Source of the DNA: Mesorhizobium sp. LMG 17147
GTDB lineage: Bacteria > Pseudomonadota > Alphaproteobacteria > Rhizobiales > Rhizobiaceae
Length of the DNA stretch: 64,000 nt
Direction of reading: 5' to 3'
Assembly (NCBI RefSeq): GCF_024297145.1
Contig: NZ_JANCTC010000019.1
Location: forward strand, 1-64,000
In this document: in pieces, positions 27,992 through 37,496 of the stretch
Numbering within the stretch: the first letter of the stretch is position 1
Layout of the letters: every line of letters begins with the position of its first letter
The notes under the pieces: generated by a model
Seen by the model: the letters and a program-made list of their open reading frames with translations, nothing else
Told to the model about the DNA's origin: nothing
Database searches by the model: none
Position numbers and translations under genes: made by a program

Positions 27992-28999
27992 CTACTTGAT
28001 GATGCCAATTTTCTCGCGATCGATCGTTATGGCGACGGCAATCACGATAACCACGCCGAAGACGATGTTCTGGTAGGCGGGATTGAGCCCGACGATGACA
28101 GTTCCGATGCGCACCAGTCCGGCTATCAGTCCACCGATCAAGGCGCAGGCAATACCCCCTATGCCTCCCGAAATGGCAGTGCCACCGACCACCACCCCGA
28201 CGATCGCCGGAAGGAGGTAGTTGTTCGCCATCGCAGGCGAGCTGTATCCGGTCTGCCCAAGCAGCAGGAGGCCGGCGACAGACGCGCAGATCGCCGAGAT
28301 GGCGAAGGCCAGCACCTTTACGCGCAGGGTCCTGACACCCGACAGGAGGGCCGCCCTTTCTGAAGCGCCCACTGCAAAGATCTCGCGACCAAGGCGGGTA
28401 AACCGGAACAGGGCGCCGAGTATGGCGGCCGCGACGAGAACAACGATCACGCCGTTAGGCAGTCCGGCGGTGCGGCTGCCGAAGAAGGAGATGATGGCTG
28501 ATGGCTGCGACAGGGGGGCCGCAGTGGCATTCGAAATGAAATGGGTGGCCCCGTAGAGCATTCCCAGAGATCCGAAGCTTACGACAAACGACGGAATCTG
28601 AGCCCGGTGGTGAACAAAGCCCTGTAGCGCGCCAATGAGGCCGGCAAGCCCGAGCACCGCGACAAAAGCGAATTCCCCCAGGGCCGGATTGAGAATGACG
28701 AAAGCAACTGCCGCAAACGAGGCCATGGTTGCCACACTCAGGTCGATACCGCCGAGCAGGATGACGACTGCGCTGCCCATGACCAGCATGAGCAGCGGCG
28801 CGGCGTCCGTTGTCAGTCCGGCAAGTGCCCGCAATGACAGGAGTTTGGGTTGGACCCAGGCTATGGCCGAGAACAGCGCGACAAGCGCGATCGCGGGGAC
28901 GGCGATTGACCTGAGCTTGCGGGCAATATCAATACGCCTGATGGATGCCGTCTGTTCGCCAGCCTGGCCAGCGCGCGTTTCTGGACTGTCGCCACTCAT
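27992..28999 (-). CDS. CUT2 (ribose-type) sugar ABC transporter permease
   Basis: About 335 residues with eight to ten hydrophobic segments. VMGSAVVILLGGIDLSVATM is the periplasm-proximal signature of RbsC-type permeases, and VGVVVGGTAISGGIGGI near residue 280 is the family's C-terminal motif. The ATG at 28999 overlaps the ATPase stop (ATGA). It pairs with the second permease at 30513 in an inner-membrane heterodimer, an unusual but known variant of CUT2 systems. Expression follows the upstream binding-protein gene and its operators. Confidence 0.92.
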   Translation of the reverse strand: MSGDSPETRAGQAGEQTASIRRIDIARKLRSIAVPAIALVALFSAIAWVQPKLLSLRALAGLTTDAAPLLMLVMGSAVVILLGGIDLSVATMASFAAVAFVILNPALGEFAFVAVLGLAGLIGALQGFVHHRAQIPSFVVSFGSLGMLYGATHFISNATAAPLSQPSAIISFFGSRTAGLPNGVIVVLVAAAILGALFRFTRLGREIFAVGASERAALLSGVRTLRVKVLAFAISAICASVAGLLLLGQTGYSSPAMANNYLLPAIVGVVVGGTAISGGIGGIACALIGGLIAGLVRIGTVIVGLNPAYQNIVFGVVIVIAVAITIDREKIGIIK

Positions 29000-30516
29000 A
29001 CCATTGCCTCGACAATTTCTTCGGGTCTCGGCTTGTGCAGGCAAAGGTCTTCAAATCTGGCCGACACTTCGCCATCACGCATGACGATCACGGTGTCTGC
29101 CATGCCCAGCGTCTCCTCGAGTGTCTCCGAGACGAAGACAATTGCGAGCCCCTGGCGTGCAAGCCCCCTCATGACAGCGAAGAGATCGGCCTTGGCGCCA
29201 GGATCAAGGCCACGCGTCGGATGGTCGAGGATGAGAACCTGAAGACGATCCGACATCAGCCATTTGGCGAGAGAAACCTTCTGCTGGTTGCCCCCGCTCA
29301 AGCGCTCGACATACTCGACAGGCGAGGGCGTCTTGATCTTGAGCCTGTTGATCCAGGAGAGCGCCTGCGCGGTTTCCTTTTTCCGATTAACCAGACCGCC
29401 CCGTCCCATCTGCGGGCCGAAGGTGAGGACGATGTTTTCCAGGACGGTGCGTCCAACTATGACACCCTCAAGCTTCCGCTCGGCAGGGACGTAGCCAATT
29501 CCGGCGCGAATTGCCGCATCGGGCATGGCGGACGAACCCAGTTCGTCGCCTGCGACCTTGACGCTGCCGCTCACTGCGTCCTCGGCGCCGAAGATGGCGC
29601 GACAGAAGGGTTCGGCGCCCGAGCCTGCCACGCCGGTGACGGCCACGATCTCGCCGGGCCGGACCGAAAGCGACACATCGCGAAACCTGCCGGGTGCGGT
29701 GAGGCCGCTAACCACCAGGCGCGGTTCAATCGCCTCGACCGGCCCACGACCGCTCTCCTGATAGTAGTCGTCGGACCGTCGCGAGCCGACCATCAGATGA
29801 TAAAGTTCCTCGTGGCTCGTGGTGTCCTGCGTTCTTTCCGCAACATTCTCGCCATTGACCATGACATGCACGCGGTCGGAGATCTCCAGCACCTCGTCCA
29901 TCCGGTGCGACACAAAAACCACCGAGGCGCGCGTCCGCAGCCGCCTGATCTGGCGAAACAGATCGTCGACCTCTGAGGGGCTGAGCAGTGAGGTTGGTTC
30001 GTCAAACAGGATGACAAGTGGCTGGTCCACCAGTTCCTCGATTGCAAGCACCTTGGCGAACTCAACCATCTGCCGGTCCGGAAAGCTCAGCGCATCCACC
30101 TTGATGTCTGGAGGGATATCGCACTCAAGCTTTGCGAGCTGGCGGGCGGCCTCCCGGTTGAGACCTTTCCAGTTGTAGATGCCGAAGCGGCGGTGCGGTG
30201 AGGGCTTGTCGAAAAAGATGTTCTCGGCAACCGTAAGATTGGGGATAAGCGACTGCTCCTGGTGGACCAGCCCTATGCCCATGCTCGCCGCAGCCAGGGG
30301 CGAGCGGACCACGGTGTCAATGCCACGCAGGCGGATCTTGCCGGTGGTCGGCTGCTCCATGCCAGAAAGGATCTTCAGCAGCGTCGACTTGCCGGACCCA
30401 TTCTGGCCAATGAGACCAAGAACCTCGTGCTGGCGCAGCTCGACGCTCACATCGTGCAAGGCACGCACGCCCGGATAGGTCTTGCCAATGCCTGTCGCAG
30501 CGAGAACCGGGGTCAT
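28996..30516 (-). CDS. CUT2 sugar ABC transporter ATP-binding protein (two ATPase domains)
   Basis: About 506 residues, RbsA/MglA type with two nucleotide-binding domains. Domain 1 has GQNGSGKSTLLKILSG and VILFDEPTSLL. Domain 2 has the usual degenerate Walker A (GVAGSGAEPF), the full signature LSGGNQQKVSLAKWL and LQVLILDHPTRGLDPGAK, where histidine stands in the place of the catalytic glutamate. The ATG at 30516 overlaps the stop of the upstream permease; the frame upstream of it is antisense-like and not used. It energises uptake of the solute bound by the protein encoded at 31572. Confidence 0.94.
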   Translation of the reverse strand: MTPVLAATGIGKTYPGVRALHDVSVELRQHEVLGLIGQNGSGKSTLLKILSGMEQPTTGKIRLRGIDTVVRSPLAAASMGIGLVHQEQSLIPNLTVAENIFFDKPSPHRRFGIYNWKGLNREAARQLAKLECDIPPDIKVDALSFPDRQMVEFAKVLAIEELVDQPLVILFDEPTSLLSPSEVDDLFRQIRRLRTRASVVFVSHRMDEVLEISDRVHVMVNGENVAERTQDTTSHEELYHLMVGSRRSDDYYQESGRGPVEAIEPRLVVSGLTAPGRFRDVSLSVRPGEIVAVTGVAGSGAEPFCRAIFGAEDAVSGSVKVAGDELGSSAMPDAAIRAGIGYVPAERKLEGVIVGRTVLENIVLTFGPQMGRGGLVNRKKETAQALSWINRLKIKTPSPVEYVERLSGGNQQKVSLAKWLMSDRLQVLILDHPTRGLDPGAKADLFAVMRGLARQGLAIVFVSETLEETLGMADTVIVMRDGEVSARFEDLCLHKPRPEEIVEAMV

Positions 30517-31553
30517 TTCACGATCCTCAGCCGCCCACGAAGGCTCCAGTTGCCCACGACCAGAGCTGCGATGATGGTGAGGCCCTCGGCCACATGGCGC
30601 AGGTAGGGGTCGACGCCAAGCTGGATCATGCCGTTGCGCAGGACCTCGAGAATGAACACCCCGATGATCGACTGGAGCACGCCGCCGGTGCCGCCACTGA
30701 GAAGCGTTCCGCCAATCACGGCGGCACTGACAGCCGGGAACAGGAAACCTTCGCCGGCCGCGGGATTGCCGACAGCGAGTTGCGCGGAGATCATGACGCC
30801 GCCAACGCCAGATATGAGCCCCATAAGCACAAAGGCCAGGATCTTGTGAAAGCGGACATGCTGTCCTGACTGCCTCGTGGCCTTCTCGTCGCGGCCGATG
30901 GCGTACGACATTCGCCCGAACTGGGTATAGGTCTGCAGAACCCATCCAAGTGCTGCAACCGCGAGCGCCAGAAAAACCAGGGCGGAGACGCCAAGGCTTT
31001 TGTCCAGGGCCAGGCGCGTCAGCCGCTCATCAAGAATTTGTGGCTGCCTGCCCGGAAAGAGCAGGGTGGCGATACCCAGCCCGACAAACCAGGTTGCGAG
31101 TGTGACGATCAGGGACGGCAATCGCAGGACTGTGTAGACAAGGCCATTGACCAGGCCAAAAGCCGATCCGAGACCGGCGCCTGCCAGGATGGCCCACCAG
31201 CCCAGATCGAAACCCGTCACCGAATTGGCGATCAGCAGCGATACCAGCATGCTCGATGCTGCCATGACGCCTTCGATCGAAAGATCGATTGAGCCCTGCA
31301 CCAGGATGAAGGAAAGGCCCACGACGAGGACAACCGGGATCGCACTCGATTCAAGAACGACCTTCAGGTTGCCAGCCGTCAGAAACTGCGCGCTTGTCAG
31401 CGAGAAGACCAGCACAAGAACTGCAAGAGTCGCGACCGGACCAAGTTCCCTGAGCGGAAGCCGCCGCCTTGATGCAGTCCTTGCCTGGCGCACAGGCCTC
31501 CCCGCATTCCTGTGCGGGGAGGCTTCGATGGCCGCATTTTGCGTAAGTGTCAT
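30513..31553 (-). CDS. CUT2 sugar ABC transporter permease
   Basis: 346 residues. After a basic cytoplasmic tail of about 35 residues come eight to ten membrane segments, with VVGLSFILVQGSIDLSIEGV and VSAAVIGGTLLSGGTGGV as family motifs. It is 18 bases downstream of the binding-protein gene and overlaps the ATPase gene by four bases. Together with the permease at 27992 it would form the membrane channel of transporter 1 of this regulon. Confidence 0.93.
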   Translation of the reverse strand: MTLTQNAAIEASPHRNAGRPVRQARTASRRRLPLRELGPVATLAVLVLVFSLTSAQFLTAGNLKVVLESSAIPVVLVVGLSFILVQGSIDLSIEGVMAASSMLVSLLIANSVTGFDLGWWAILAGAGLGSAFGLVNGLVYTVLRLPSLIVTLATWFVGLGIATLLFPGRQPQILDERLTRLALDKSLGVSALVFLALAVAALGWVLQTYTQFGRMSYAIGRDEKATRQSGQHVRFHKILAFVLMGLISGVGGVMISAQLAVGNPAAGEGFLFPAVSAAVIGGTLLSGGTGGVLQSIIGVFILEVLRNGMIQLGVDPYLRHVAEGLTIIAALVVGNWSLRGRLRIVK

Positions 31554-31571
31554 GACCGACCAGTTTCCAGC

Positions 31572-32642
31572 TTACTTGTTGGCACCGGCGGGGATCTGGC
31601 CGACGGAGGCGGCCCAGAAATTGGCCTTCACCTTGTCATAGCTGTAGGCAGCCGGATCGTTTTTCTTGGTGAGGATCGCGTCGACATTGTCCTTGTTGAC
31701 CAGGGTCTGCGACAGGTAGAAGTCACGTTGCTCATTGCCCAGCTTGGAAAGGTCGATGTCGCCGGTAATCGCTCCTACCGCCAGCGCCGTCGCCGTGGCA
31801 CCCTGGACAAAGCCATCGATGTACATCGTCGAAAGCATCTCACCCGTCTTGATCAGATGCATGGCATCACTGGAGCCATCCGATCCAGTGACCGGGACCT
31901 TTCCCGCAAGGCCTTGCTCGCGCAGGGCAGCTACGGCGCCCAACGCCATACCGTCATTCTCGGCAAAAATGCCGTTCAGGCTTTTGCCGTATTTGGTGAG
32001 CCATGCCCGCGTAATGTCCTGCCCATGGGTCTGGTCCCAATTGCCGACCTGAACGTCGACCAGCTTCATGCCGGGGCACTCCGCCACCGCCTTTTTCAGG
32101 CCGGCGAGGCGTTGCTTGGCCGGAGGATTGTCGGGAATGCCCTCCAGGGCGACGATGTTGCCATTACCATTGAGCGCCTTGCACAGTTCCATGCCGTTGC
32201 GGTAACCGGAATCCACGCCATCAAACGATATGTTGGCAACCCAGGCATCGGGTGCCGTATCCCAGGGGTGAATCTCGTCGGGGCGGTTCCACAGGTTGAC
32301 AATCTTGGCGCCGGCTTCACCGGCACGCTCTACGATCGCCTTCGTAAACGCATTGGACGCGGGGTCGACGGCGATCGCGCAGCCTTCGCAGCCGGTCGCG
32401 AACACGGCCCCGAACTGCTCCAGAAGTTTCTGTCCGTTGAAGTCGCTGACAATGACATTGACGTCCTTGCCCTTCGATCCGGCGACCGCCTTTGCTCCCT
32501 CGATAAACGCTGCCCAGTACTCGCTCGACGCGCTCCCGACGCCCACATAGACGTTCGCGAGGTCCCCCGCGAACGAGGGCGCGCCCGTCACTGACAGGAC
32601 GCCAAGTCCGATGGCAAGCTTTAACCTGAAATTCTTCAGCAC
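31572..32642 (-). CDS. CUT2 sugar ABC transporter substrate-binding protein
   Basis: About 356 residues. The start is taken as the GTG at 32642 because AGGGAGGA stands six bases upstream; an ATG at 32660 is in frame. The first 25 residues are a signal peptide (KLAIGLGVLSVTGAPSFA, cleavage after SFA), and the mature protein has the ribose-binding fold (SSEYWAAFIEGAKAVAGSKG, GCAIAVDPASNAFTKAIVE, DSGYRNGMELCKALNGNGNI, GIFAENDGMALGAVAALREQ, VTGSDGSSDAMHLIKTGEM). It captures the solute in the periplasm. First gene of a five-gene operon with its transporter and an IolG-like dehydrogenase, directly behind two operators. Confidence 0.93.
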   Translation of the reverse strand: MLKNFRLKLAIGLGVLSVTGAPSFAGDLANVYVGVGSASSEYWAAFIEGAKAVAGSKGKDVNVIVSDFNGQKLLEQFGAVFATGCEGCAIAVDPASNAFTKAIVERAGEAGAKIVNLWNRPDEIHPWDTAPDAWVANISFDGVDSGYRNGMELCKALNGNGNIVALEGIPDNPPAKQRLAGLKKAVAECPGMKLVDVQVGNWDQTHGQDITRAWLTKYGKSLNGIFAENDGMALGAVAALREQGLAGKVPVTGSDGSSDAMHLIKTGEMLSTMYIDGFVQGATATALAVGAITGDIDLSKLGNEQRDFYLSQTLVNKDNVDAILTKKNDPAAYSYDKVKANFWAASVGQIPAGANK

Positions 32643-32704
32643 GGCTTCCTCCCTAGTCATGAAAACCGCCCGCCAAGGACGGGCTGTCATCACCAAACGC
32701 CAAT

Positions 32705-32720
32705 TTGCATAGCAATGCAA
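32705..32720. promoter_or_regulatory. Predicted LacI-type operator, site 4
   Basis: TTGCATAGCAATGCAA, 63 bases upstream of the transporter-1 binding-protein start. It is the exact reverse complement of site 6 at 32837. It forms a pair with site 5, with centres 24 bases apart. Confidence 0.85.
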
Positions 32721-32728
32721 CAGGATTC

Positions 32729-32744
32729 TTGCATTGCTATGCGT
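32729..32744. promoter_or_regulatory. Predicted LacI-type operator, site 5
   Basis: TTGCATTGCTATGCGT, 14 of 16 positions of the consensus. It lies next to site 4 on the side away from the binding-protein gene. Confidence 0.7.
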
Positions 32745-32836
32745 AAGGAAGGCTTGCGCAGCGCAGTGCGGCCGGAAGCGTCTTGCTGGCCGGTCTTACA
32801 CAAAACCCCTCTGTTCACGTATTGCACAGCGGCAGA

Positions 32837-32852
32837 TTGCATTGCTATGCAA
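32837..32852. promoter_or_regulatory. Predicted LacI-type operator, site 6
   Basis: TTGCATTGCTATGCAA, the exact reverse complement of site 4. It lies 73 bases upstream of the IolE-like gene that starts at 32925 and should control the plus-strand operon. A further half copy (ATGCATAGC) is at 32902. Sites 4-6 lie within 150 bases, a spacing that would allow looping. Confidence 0.85.
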
Positions 32853-32924
32853 ATCGTGATTATGCTGTTTTGTCGCTCAGCGAAACGGATGGCGACACAA
32901 GATGCATAGCCAGAGGATATCTAG

Positions 32925-33812
32925 ATGCTCGTCAAACTTGCCAACGCGCCCGTATCCTGGGGGGTCGACTATGCCGACGATCCCAAAAACCCGGCATGGC
33001 CGCGTGTGATGGATGAGATCAGCGCAGCCGGCTACGGCTACACGGAACTCGGTCCTTACGGGTACTATCCGACGGATCCTGCGGTTCTGCGGCCCGAGTT
33101 CGACCGTCGTAGCCTCACTGTCATAGCCGGGTTCGTTTTCCAGGATCTCCACAGCCCGGAAAAGGCTGACGCCGTGCTCGACGTTGCCGACCGCACTGTG
33201 CGTCTTCTCGCTGCGGCGGGCGGAAAGTACCTTGTCACGATCGACCATATCTCACCGGAACGGATGAACACGGCAGGGCGACGCGATCTCGCTGAGCCGA
33301 TCGGTGCGCAGCGCCTCGACCATCTTGTTGGGTTGATCGACCGGATCGCTGACCTGGCGCTCGCCCATGACGTGATGCCTGTCATTCACCAGCATGCCGG
33401 CTGCTACATCGAATTTGAGGACGAATTCGAGACCATCCTGGACAGGCTTGACCCTGGCCGGGTCGGCATCTGCATAGATACGGGCCACATGGCTTACGCC
33501 GGCATCGATCCTGTCGCTTTCTACCGACGGCATGCGCATCGCGTGCGCTACTTCCACTTCAAGGATATCGATCCCGTGGTCCATAAGCGCGTGCTGGCAG
33601 ACCGCATACCGTTTCTCGCTGCTGTCGAGCAGAAGGTTTTCTGCCCGCTGGGCAAGGGCGTTGTCGAATGGGCCGAACTGGCGAAGGCTTTGCGAGACAC
33701 CGGATATGACGGGGCCGCCACAGTCGAGCAGGACATTGACCCGACCATTTCACTCAATCCGGCGGAGGATGCGTGCGCCAGTCTCGCCTATCTCCGCTCC
33801 GTCGGCTTCTAA
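32925..33812 (+). CDS. IolE/MocC-like sugar-phosphate isomerase/epimerase-family protein
   Basis: 295 residues of the xylose-isomerase-like TIM barrel. The start [19 protein letters not shown] resembles inosose dehydratase IolE and the rhizopine protein MocC. Metal ligands of the family are visible in [45 protein letters not shown] and the C-terminal [11 protein letters not shown]. IolE removes water from 2-keto-myo-inositol to give the diketone that IolD opens, and an IolD-like enzyme is present at 22993, which supports a dehydratase role. It is the first gene of the plus-strand operon behind operator site 6 and is followed after 13 bases by a HisD-like gene. Confidence 0.9.
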   Translation: MLVKLANAPVSWGVDYADDPKNPAWPRVMDEISAAGYGYTELGPYGYYPTDPAVLRPEFDRRSLTVIAGFVFQDLHSPEKADAVLDVADRTVRLLAAAGGKYLVTIDHISPERMNTAGRRDLAEPIGAQRLDHLVGLIDRIADLALAHDVMPVIHQHAGCYIEFEDEFETILDRLDPGRVGICIDTGHMAYAGIDPVAFYRRHAHRVRYFHFKDIDPVVHKRVLADRIPFLAAVEQKVFCPLGKGVVEWAELAKALRDTGYDGAATVEQDIDPTISLNPAEDACASLAYLRSVGF

Positions 33813-33825
33813 GCGAGGTGCTGCA

Positions 33826-35133
33826 ATGATCCGTGTCCTGAAGGAAGGCCGTTCATCGGTCCAGAAGGCCAACGACCATACCTCCGTCAAGACGGCGGTG
33901 GAATCTGTATTGGCTGCGGTTGAGGAGCGCGGCGACGAAGCCGTGCGCCACTATTCAGAAACATTCGACAAATGGGCGCCAGAGAGTTTCCGCCTGTCAC
34001 AGGCCGAAATCGACGAATGCATAGCCGCCGTGGCACCCCGCGACCTCGAAGACATCCGGTTCGCGCAGGCGCAGATTCGGCGTTTTGCCGAGATCCAGAA
34101 GGCTGCACTTCGGGAGGTCGAGGTGGAGACGCTTCCTGGAGTTGTGCTTGGGCACAAGAACATCCCTATGAATTCCGTCGGCTGCTATGTGCCGGGTGGC
34201 AAGTATCCTCTGGTGGCGTCAGCGCATATGAGCATCCTCACTGCGAAGGTCGCCGGCGTGAAACGCGTCATTGCGATGACGCCGCCCTTCCACGGCAAGC
34301 CGGCGCCTGCGGTGATCGCTGCCATGGCGATGGCTGGTGCCGACGAGATCTACGTTCTTGGCGGCATCCAGGCGATCTCTGCGATGGCGATCGGTACCGC
34401 CACTATCGCGCCGGTCGACTTCCTCGTCGGTCCGGGCAATGCCTATGTGGCCGAGGCCAAGCGCCAGTTGTTCGGCCGAGTCGGCATCGACTTGCTGGCC
34501 GGGCCGACCGAAACACTGGTGATCGCCGACGAAACGGTAGATGCCGAGCTCTGCGCCACGGACCTTCTGGGTCAAGCGGAGCATGGTCCCAACTCGCCGG
34601 CGATCCTTTTGACCAATTCCGAACGGCTGGCCCGAGACACCGTCATCGAGGTAGAGCGGCTCCTCGAAATCCTCCCAACCGCGACGATCGCCCGCCAGGC
34701 CTGGACCGATTACGGCCAGGTCATCGTCTGCGACACCGATGAGGAGATGCTGGCGGAGGCCGATCGCATCGCTTCCGAGCATGTCCAGGTGATGACCCGC
34801 GATCCCGATTACTTCCTTGAAAGAATGACGAACTACGGTGCGCTCTTCCTCGGACCGCGCACCAACGTTGCCTACGGCGACAAGGTCATCGGCACCAACC
34901 ACACTTTGCCAACGCTCGGCAACGCCCGGTTCACAGGCGGCCTGTGGGTTGGCAAGTTCATGAAGACCTGCACCTACCAGCGTATCCTCACCGACGAAGC
35001 CTCAGCCCTGATTGGCGAATACTGTTCGCGCCTTTGCGTGCTGGAGGGGTTCCTCGGCCATGCCGAGCAGGCCAACATCCGCGTGCGACGCTATGGCGGC
35101 AGGAACGTGCCTTACGCGGAGGCGGCCGAGTGA
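33826..35133 (+). CDS. Histidinol dehydrogenase-family enzyme (catabolic paralogue)
   Basis: 435 residues. All HisD catalytic features are kept: the zinc ligands in [16 protein letters not shown] (Gln, His), the acid-base pair in [12 protein letters not shown] (Glu-His), aspartate in [20 protein letters not shown] and the late histidine in [20 protein letters not shown] binding is at [15 protein letters not shown]. Lying between an isomerase and an SDR/kinase pair it is unlikely to serve histidine synthesis. Catabolic HisD paralogues such as sulfopropanediol 3-dehydrogenase oxidise an alcohol to an acid in two steps, so a polyol or amino-polyol substrate is likely. The start is at 33826, after a GAGG site. 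Confidence 0.92.
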   Translation: MIRVLKEGRSSVQKANDHTSVKTAVESVLAAVEERGDEAVRHYSETFDKWAPESFRLSQAEIDECIAAVAPRDLEDIRFAQAQIRRFAEIQKAALREVEVETLPGVVLGHKNIPMNSVGCYVPGGKYPLVASAHMSILTAKVAGVKRVIAMTPPFHGKPAPAVIAAMAMAGADEIYVLGGIQAISAMAIGTATIAPVDFLVGPGNAYVAEAKRQLFGRVGIDLLAGPTETLVIADETVDAELCATDLLGQAEHGPNSPAILLTNSERLARDTVIEVERLLEILPTATIARQAWTDYGQVIVCDTDEEMLAEADRIASEHVQVMTRDPDYFLERMTNYGALFLGPRTNVAYGDKVIGTNHTLPTLGNARFTGGLWVGKFMKTCTYQRILTDEASALIGEYCSRLCVLEGFLGHAEQANIRVRRYGGRNVPYAEAAE

Positions 35134-35918
35134 CTGCAGTGCAAGAACCTGGCCTCGCATTGCCGGTGACACCGTCTTTTCGCCTCGACGGCCGCCGTGC
35201 CCTGGTGACTGGCGCCGGCCGCGGACTGGGCGTGGCGATAGCGGCTGCGCTGGCAGACGCGGGCGCGCAGGTACAGCTGATCGCGCGGACGGCTGGCGAC
35301 GTGGAAGCGGTGGCTGCTGCGATCGAAGCGCGTGGCGGCCGCGCGGGCGCGACCCTTGTCGACGTGACCGACCTCGATCAGGTCCGCTCCGCATTGGGCG
35401 CGATGCCTGCCTTCGATATTCTGGTCAACAATGCCGGGACCAATCGGCCCAGGCCGATGATTGAGGTGACACCGGCGGATTTTGCGGCGATTTTCGATCT
35501 CAACGTGCGCGCTGCCTATTTCGTCAGCCAGGCGGTCGTCGGCGCCATGATCGCCGACGGGCGCGGCGGTTCAATTATCAACATTTCGTCGCAGATGGGT
35601 CTTGTTGGAGCGCCCAATCGCACCCTCTATTGTGCTTCGAAGCACGCGCTCGAGGGGCTTACCAAAGCCATGGCGGTGGAACTCGCGGCGAGTGGCATCC
35701 GGGTTAACAGCGTTGCCCCCACCTTCGTCGAGACGCCTATGACGCGGCCCTATCTTGAGGACCCGACATTCTCGCGGGATGTGCTGTCCAAGATCAAGCT
35801 CGGCCGGCTTGGGCGGGTCGAGGACATTATGGGAGCGGTGGTGTACCTTGCTTCCGATGCGTCGGCCCTGGTCACCGGCACCGCGCTGGTGGTCGATGGC
35901 GGCTGGACCGCCGATTGA
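35130..35918 (+). CDS. SDR-family oxidoreductase (gluconate 5-dehydrogenase-like)
   Basis: About 262 residues starting at a GTG that overlaps the HisD-like stop (GTGA). Motifs: [43 protein letters not shown] and [20 protein letters not shown]. The NRP after NNAGT and the following MIEVTPADF are common in gluconate 5-dehydrogenase/IdnO-type SDRs acting on keto-aldonates. It is the third gene of the IolE-like operon and probably interconverts a keto acid or keto polyol. Confidence 0.9.
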   Translation: MTAVQEPGLALPVTPSFRLDGRRALVTGAGRGLGVAIAAALADAGAQVQLIARTAGDVEAVAAAIEARGGRAGATLVDVTDLDQVRSALGAMPAFDILVNNAGTNRPRPMIEVTPADFAAIFDLNVRAAYFVSQAVVGAMIADGRGGSIINISSQMGLVGAPNRTLYCASKHALEGLTKAMAVELAASGIRVNSVAPTFVETPMTRPYLEDPTFSRDVLSKIKLGRLGRVEDIMGAVVYLASDASALVTGTALVVDGGWTAD

Positions 35919-35919
35919 G

Positions 35920-36912
35920 ATGCTCGCTCTGGTCTATGAAATCGGCGGATCGAACACCCGCGCAGCCCTCGTCAACACGCTCACGCTTGAGGTGCTGGTC
36001 GAGGCGCGGTCGCCAACACCCAATTTTCACAGTCACGGCAAGGCGGGGATCGATGGGCTGCTACAGGCTCTGGCCGCGACCATCCGAGACCTTGCTGAAA
36101 GTGCTCGATCTGGCGGGCAAGCAGACCTGGTCGCGATCGGTTATCCCGGCCCGATGTCGCCAGACGGGATAGCTTTGTCGTCGCCGACTTTGCTCGGCGC
36201 CTCGCTCGACCGCCATCTCGACATCACCGACCTTGTGCGTCGAGCGACTGGACTACGCCGTGTGGTGGCAATGAACGATGTGACTGCCTGCGGCTTCCGC
36301 TATGTTGCGGACGGAGAAACCGACTTCGCGCTTATCAATGTCGGTTCGGGGGTCGGCAACAAGCTTTTCGTTCGCGGAAATCCCGTTGTCGGCCCTGGCG
36401 GGCGTGGCGGTGAGTTCGGCCATTTCACCGTCGACATGCGGCCCGATGCACCGCTTTGCGAATGCGGTGGGCGCGGTCATCTTGCCGGTATGTCATCGGG
36501 ACGTGGGGTCGAACGGGCGGTCCGCCAGGCGGCCAGGGAAGATCCGGCAGGATTTCTCGGCAGCGCGCTGGGCGCGGACAAGGGGGGCCGCGGCCTCATC
36601 GACACGCCGGCGATCGTGGGCGCCTTCCGCGGCGGTGATGAATGGGTCATCCGTCACGTCGCGGCGGCCACCCGGCCGTTGGCTCACGCCATGGCCGGGT
36701 TGCACACGGCGACCGGCACCGAATCCTTCATCCTCGTCGGCGGTTTCGCTCTCGCGCTCGGTCCCGCCTGGCGTGATCTTCTGGCTGAACAGTGTGCGGC
36801 AGCTTGTTGGAATCTGGGTCAAAATTGGCACAGCATGGTTCGGCTTGGCGAGCCGGGAGACCGCGATGGCCTCATTGGTCTCGCGTTCGCCGCCGGCCGC
36901 GATCTGGCCTAG
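35920..36912 (+). CDS. ROK-family sugar kinase
   Basis: About 330 residues. The phosphate-binding start LVYEIGGSNTRAALVN, the adenosine/metal loop NVGSGVGNKLFVRG, the zinc motif GHFTVDMRPDAPLCECGGRG (CxCGxxG) and a C-terminal VGGFALALGP identify ROK kinases. There is no HTH domain, so it is an enzyme and not a NagC/Mlc-type repressor. It starts one base after the SDR stop. In textbook inositol breakdown a PfkB-type kinase (IolC) phosphorylates the ring-opened acid; this ROK protein could fill that place. It ends four bases inside the convergent HAD gene. Confidence 0.9.
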   Translation: MLALVYEIGGSNTRAALVNTLTLEVLVEARSPTPNFHSHGKAGIDGLLQALAATIRDLAESARSGGQADLVAIGYPGPMSPDGIALSSPTLLGASLDRHLDITDLVRRATGLRRVVAMNDVTACGFRYVADGETDFALINVGSGVGNKLFVRGNPVVGPGGRGGEFGHFTVDMRPDAPLCECGGRGHLAGMSSGRGVERAVRQAAREDPAGFLGSALGADKGGRGLIDTPAIVGAFRGGDEWVIRHVAAATRPLAHAMAGLHTATGTESFILVGGFALALGPAWRDLLAEQCAAACWNLGQNWHSMVRLGEPGDRDGLIGLAFAAGRDLA

Positions 36913-37496
36913 AGCAGAAGCCCCCGCAGCCGCTCGACATCCTGGAACAGGATCGCCTCAAACCCTGCCGCTTCGGCTCGACGAGCGGATGCCGGATCGT
37001 CCTCGATCATCAGCGGTCGCTCGGCAAAAGGGCCGGCGAGGCGGTAGGCGTGCCGGAACAGCGCGCCGTCCCGCTTGTCCTGCCGCACTTCGAACGACCA
37101 GAATTTCAGGCGGGGCAGGGCGGTCCAGGGGTGCAGGCGCTCGAGCACGTCGACACGATCTTTCACGGTCTCGGCAATGATGCCGAGTTCATGCCCGCGC
37201 TCCGCAAGGTCCGAGAGGAGCGCTTCGAAGCCCTGATGAGGCTGGAAGCTGGCGATCCAGCGGTCACGAAAGGCGGCGGTTGCAAGGCCGGTGATGCGGC
37301 GGACGTCGTCTTCCACTACGCTCCAGAAATCGGCCGGCTCGATCTCGCCACGCCGAAGCGCCCAGGACAGGGGGCCACTGACGATCGCTTCCAGGCCCGC
37401 ATGCTGGCCGCAGCCCTCTCTCTCAAGGCTCTCTATGAAACGTGCAGTGCCGTTCTCGAACAGCACGCCACTGGCGTCGAAGAAGATCGCTCTCAC
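36909..37496 (-). CDS. HAD-superfamily hydrolase
   Basis: 195 residues. The HAD nucleophile motif is MRAIFFDASGVLFENG, where alanine-serine replaces the usual second aspartate and its neighbour (DxDG-type loop reads DASG), a feature of some beta-phosphoglucomutase-like or catalytically altered members. KFWSFEVRQDKRDGALFRHA supplies the lysine region and LMIEDDPASARRAEAAGF the acidic motif. It probably removes phosphate from, or isomerises, a sugar phosphate, but the altered nucleophile loop makes activity uncertain. It overlaps the VOC gene start side by four bases, so both are in one minus-strand unit from operator 7. Confidence 0.82.
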   Translation of the reverse strand: MRAIFFDASGVLFENGTARFIESLEREGCGQHAGLEAIVSGPLSWALRRGEIEPADFWSVVEDDVRRITGLATAAFRDRWIASFQPHQGFEALLSDLAERGHELGIIAETVKDRVDVLERLHPWTALPRLKFWSFEVRQDKRDGALFRHAYRLAGPFAERPLMIEDDPASARRAEAAGFEAILFQDVERLRGLLL

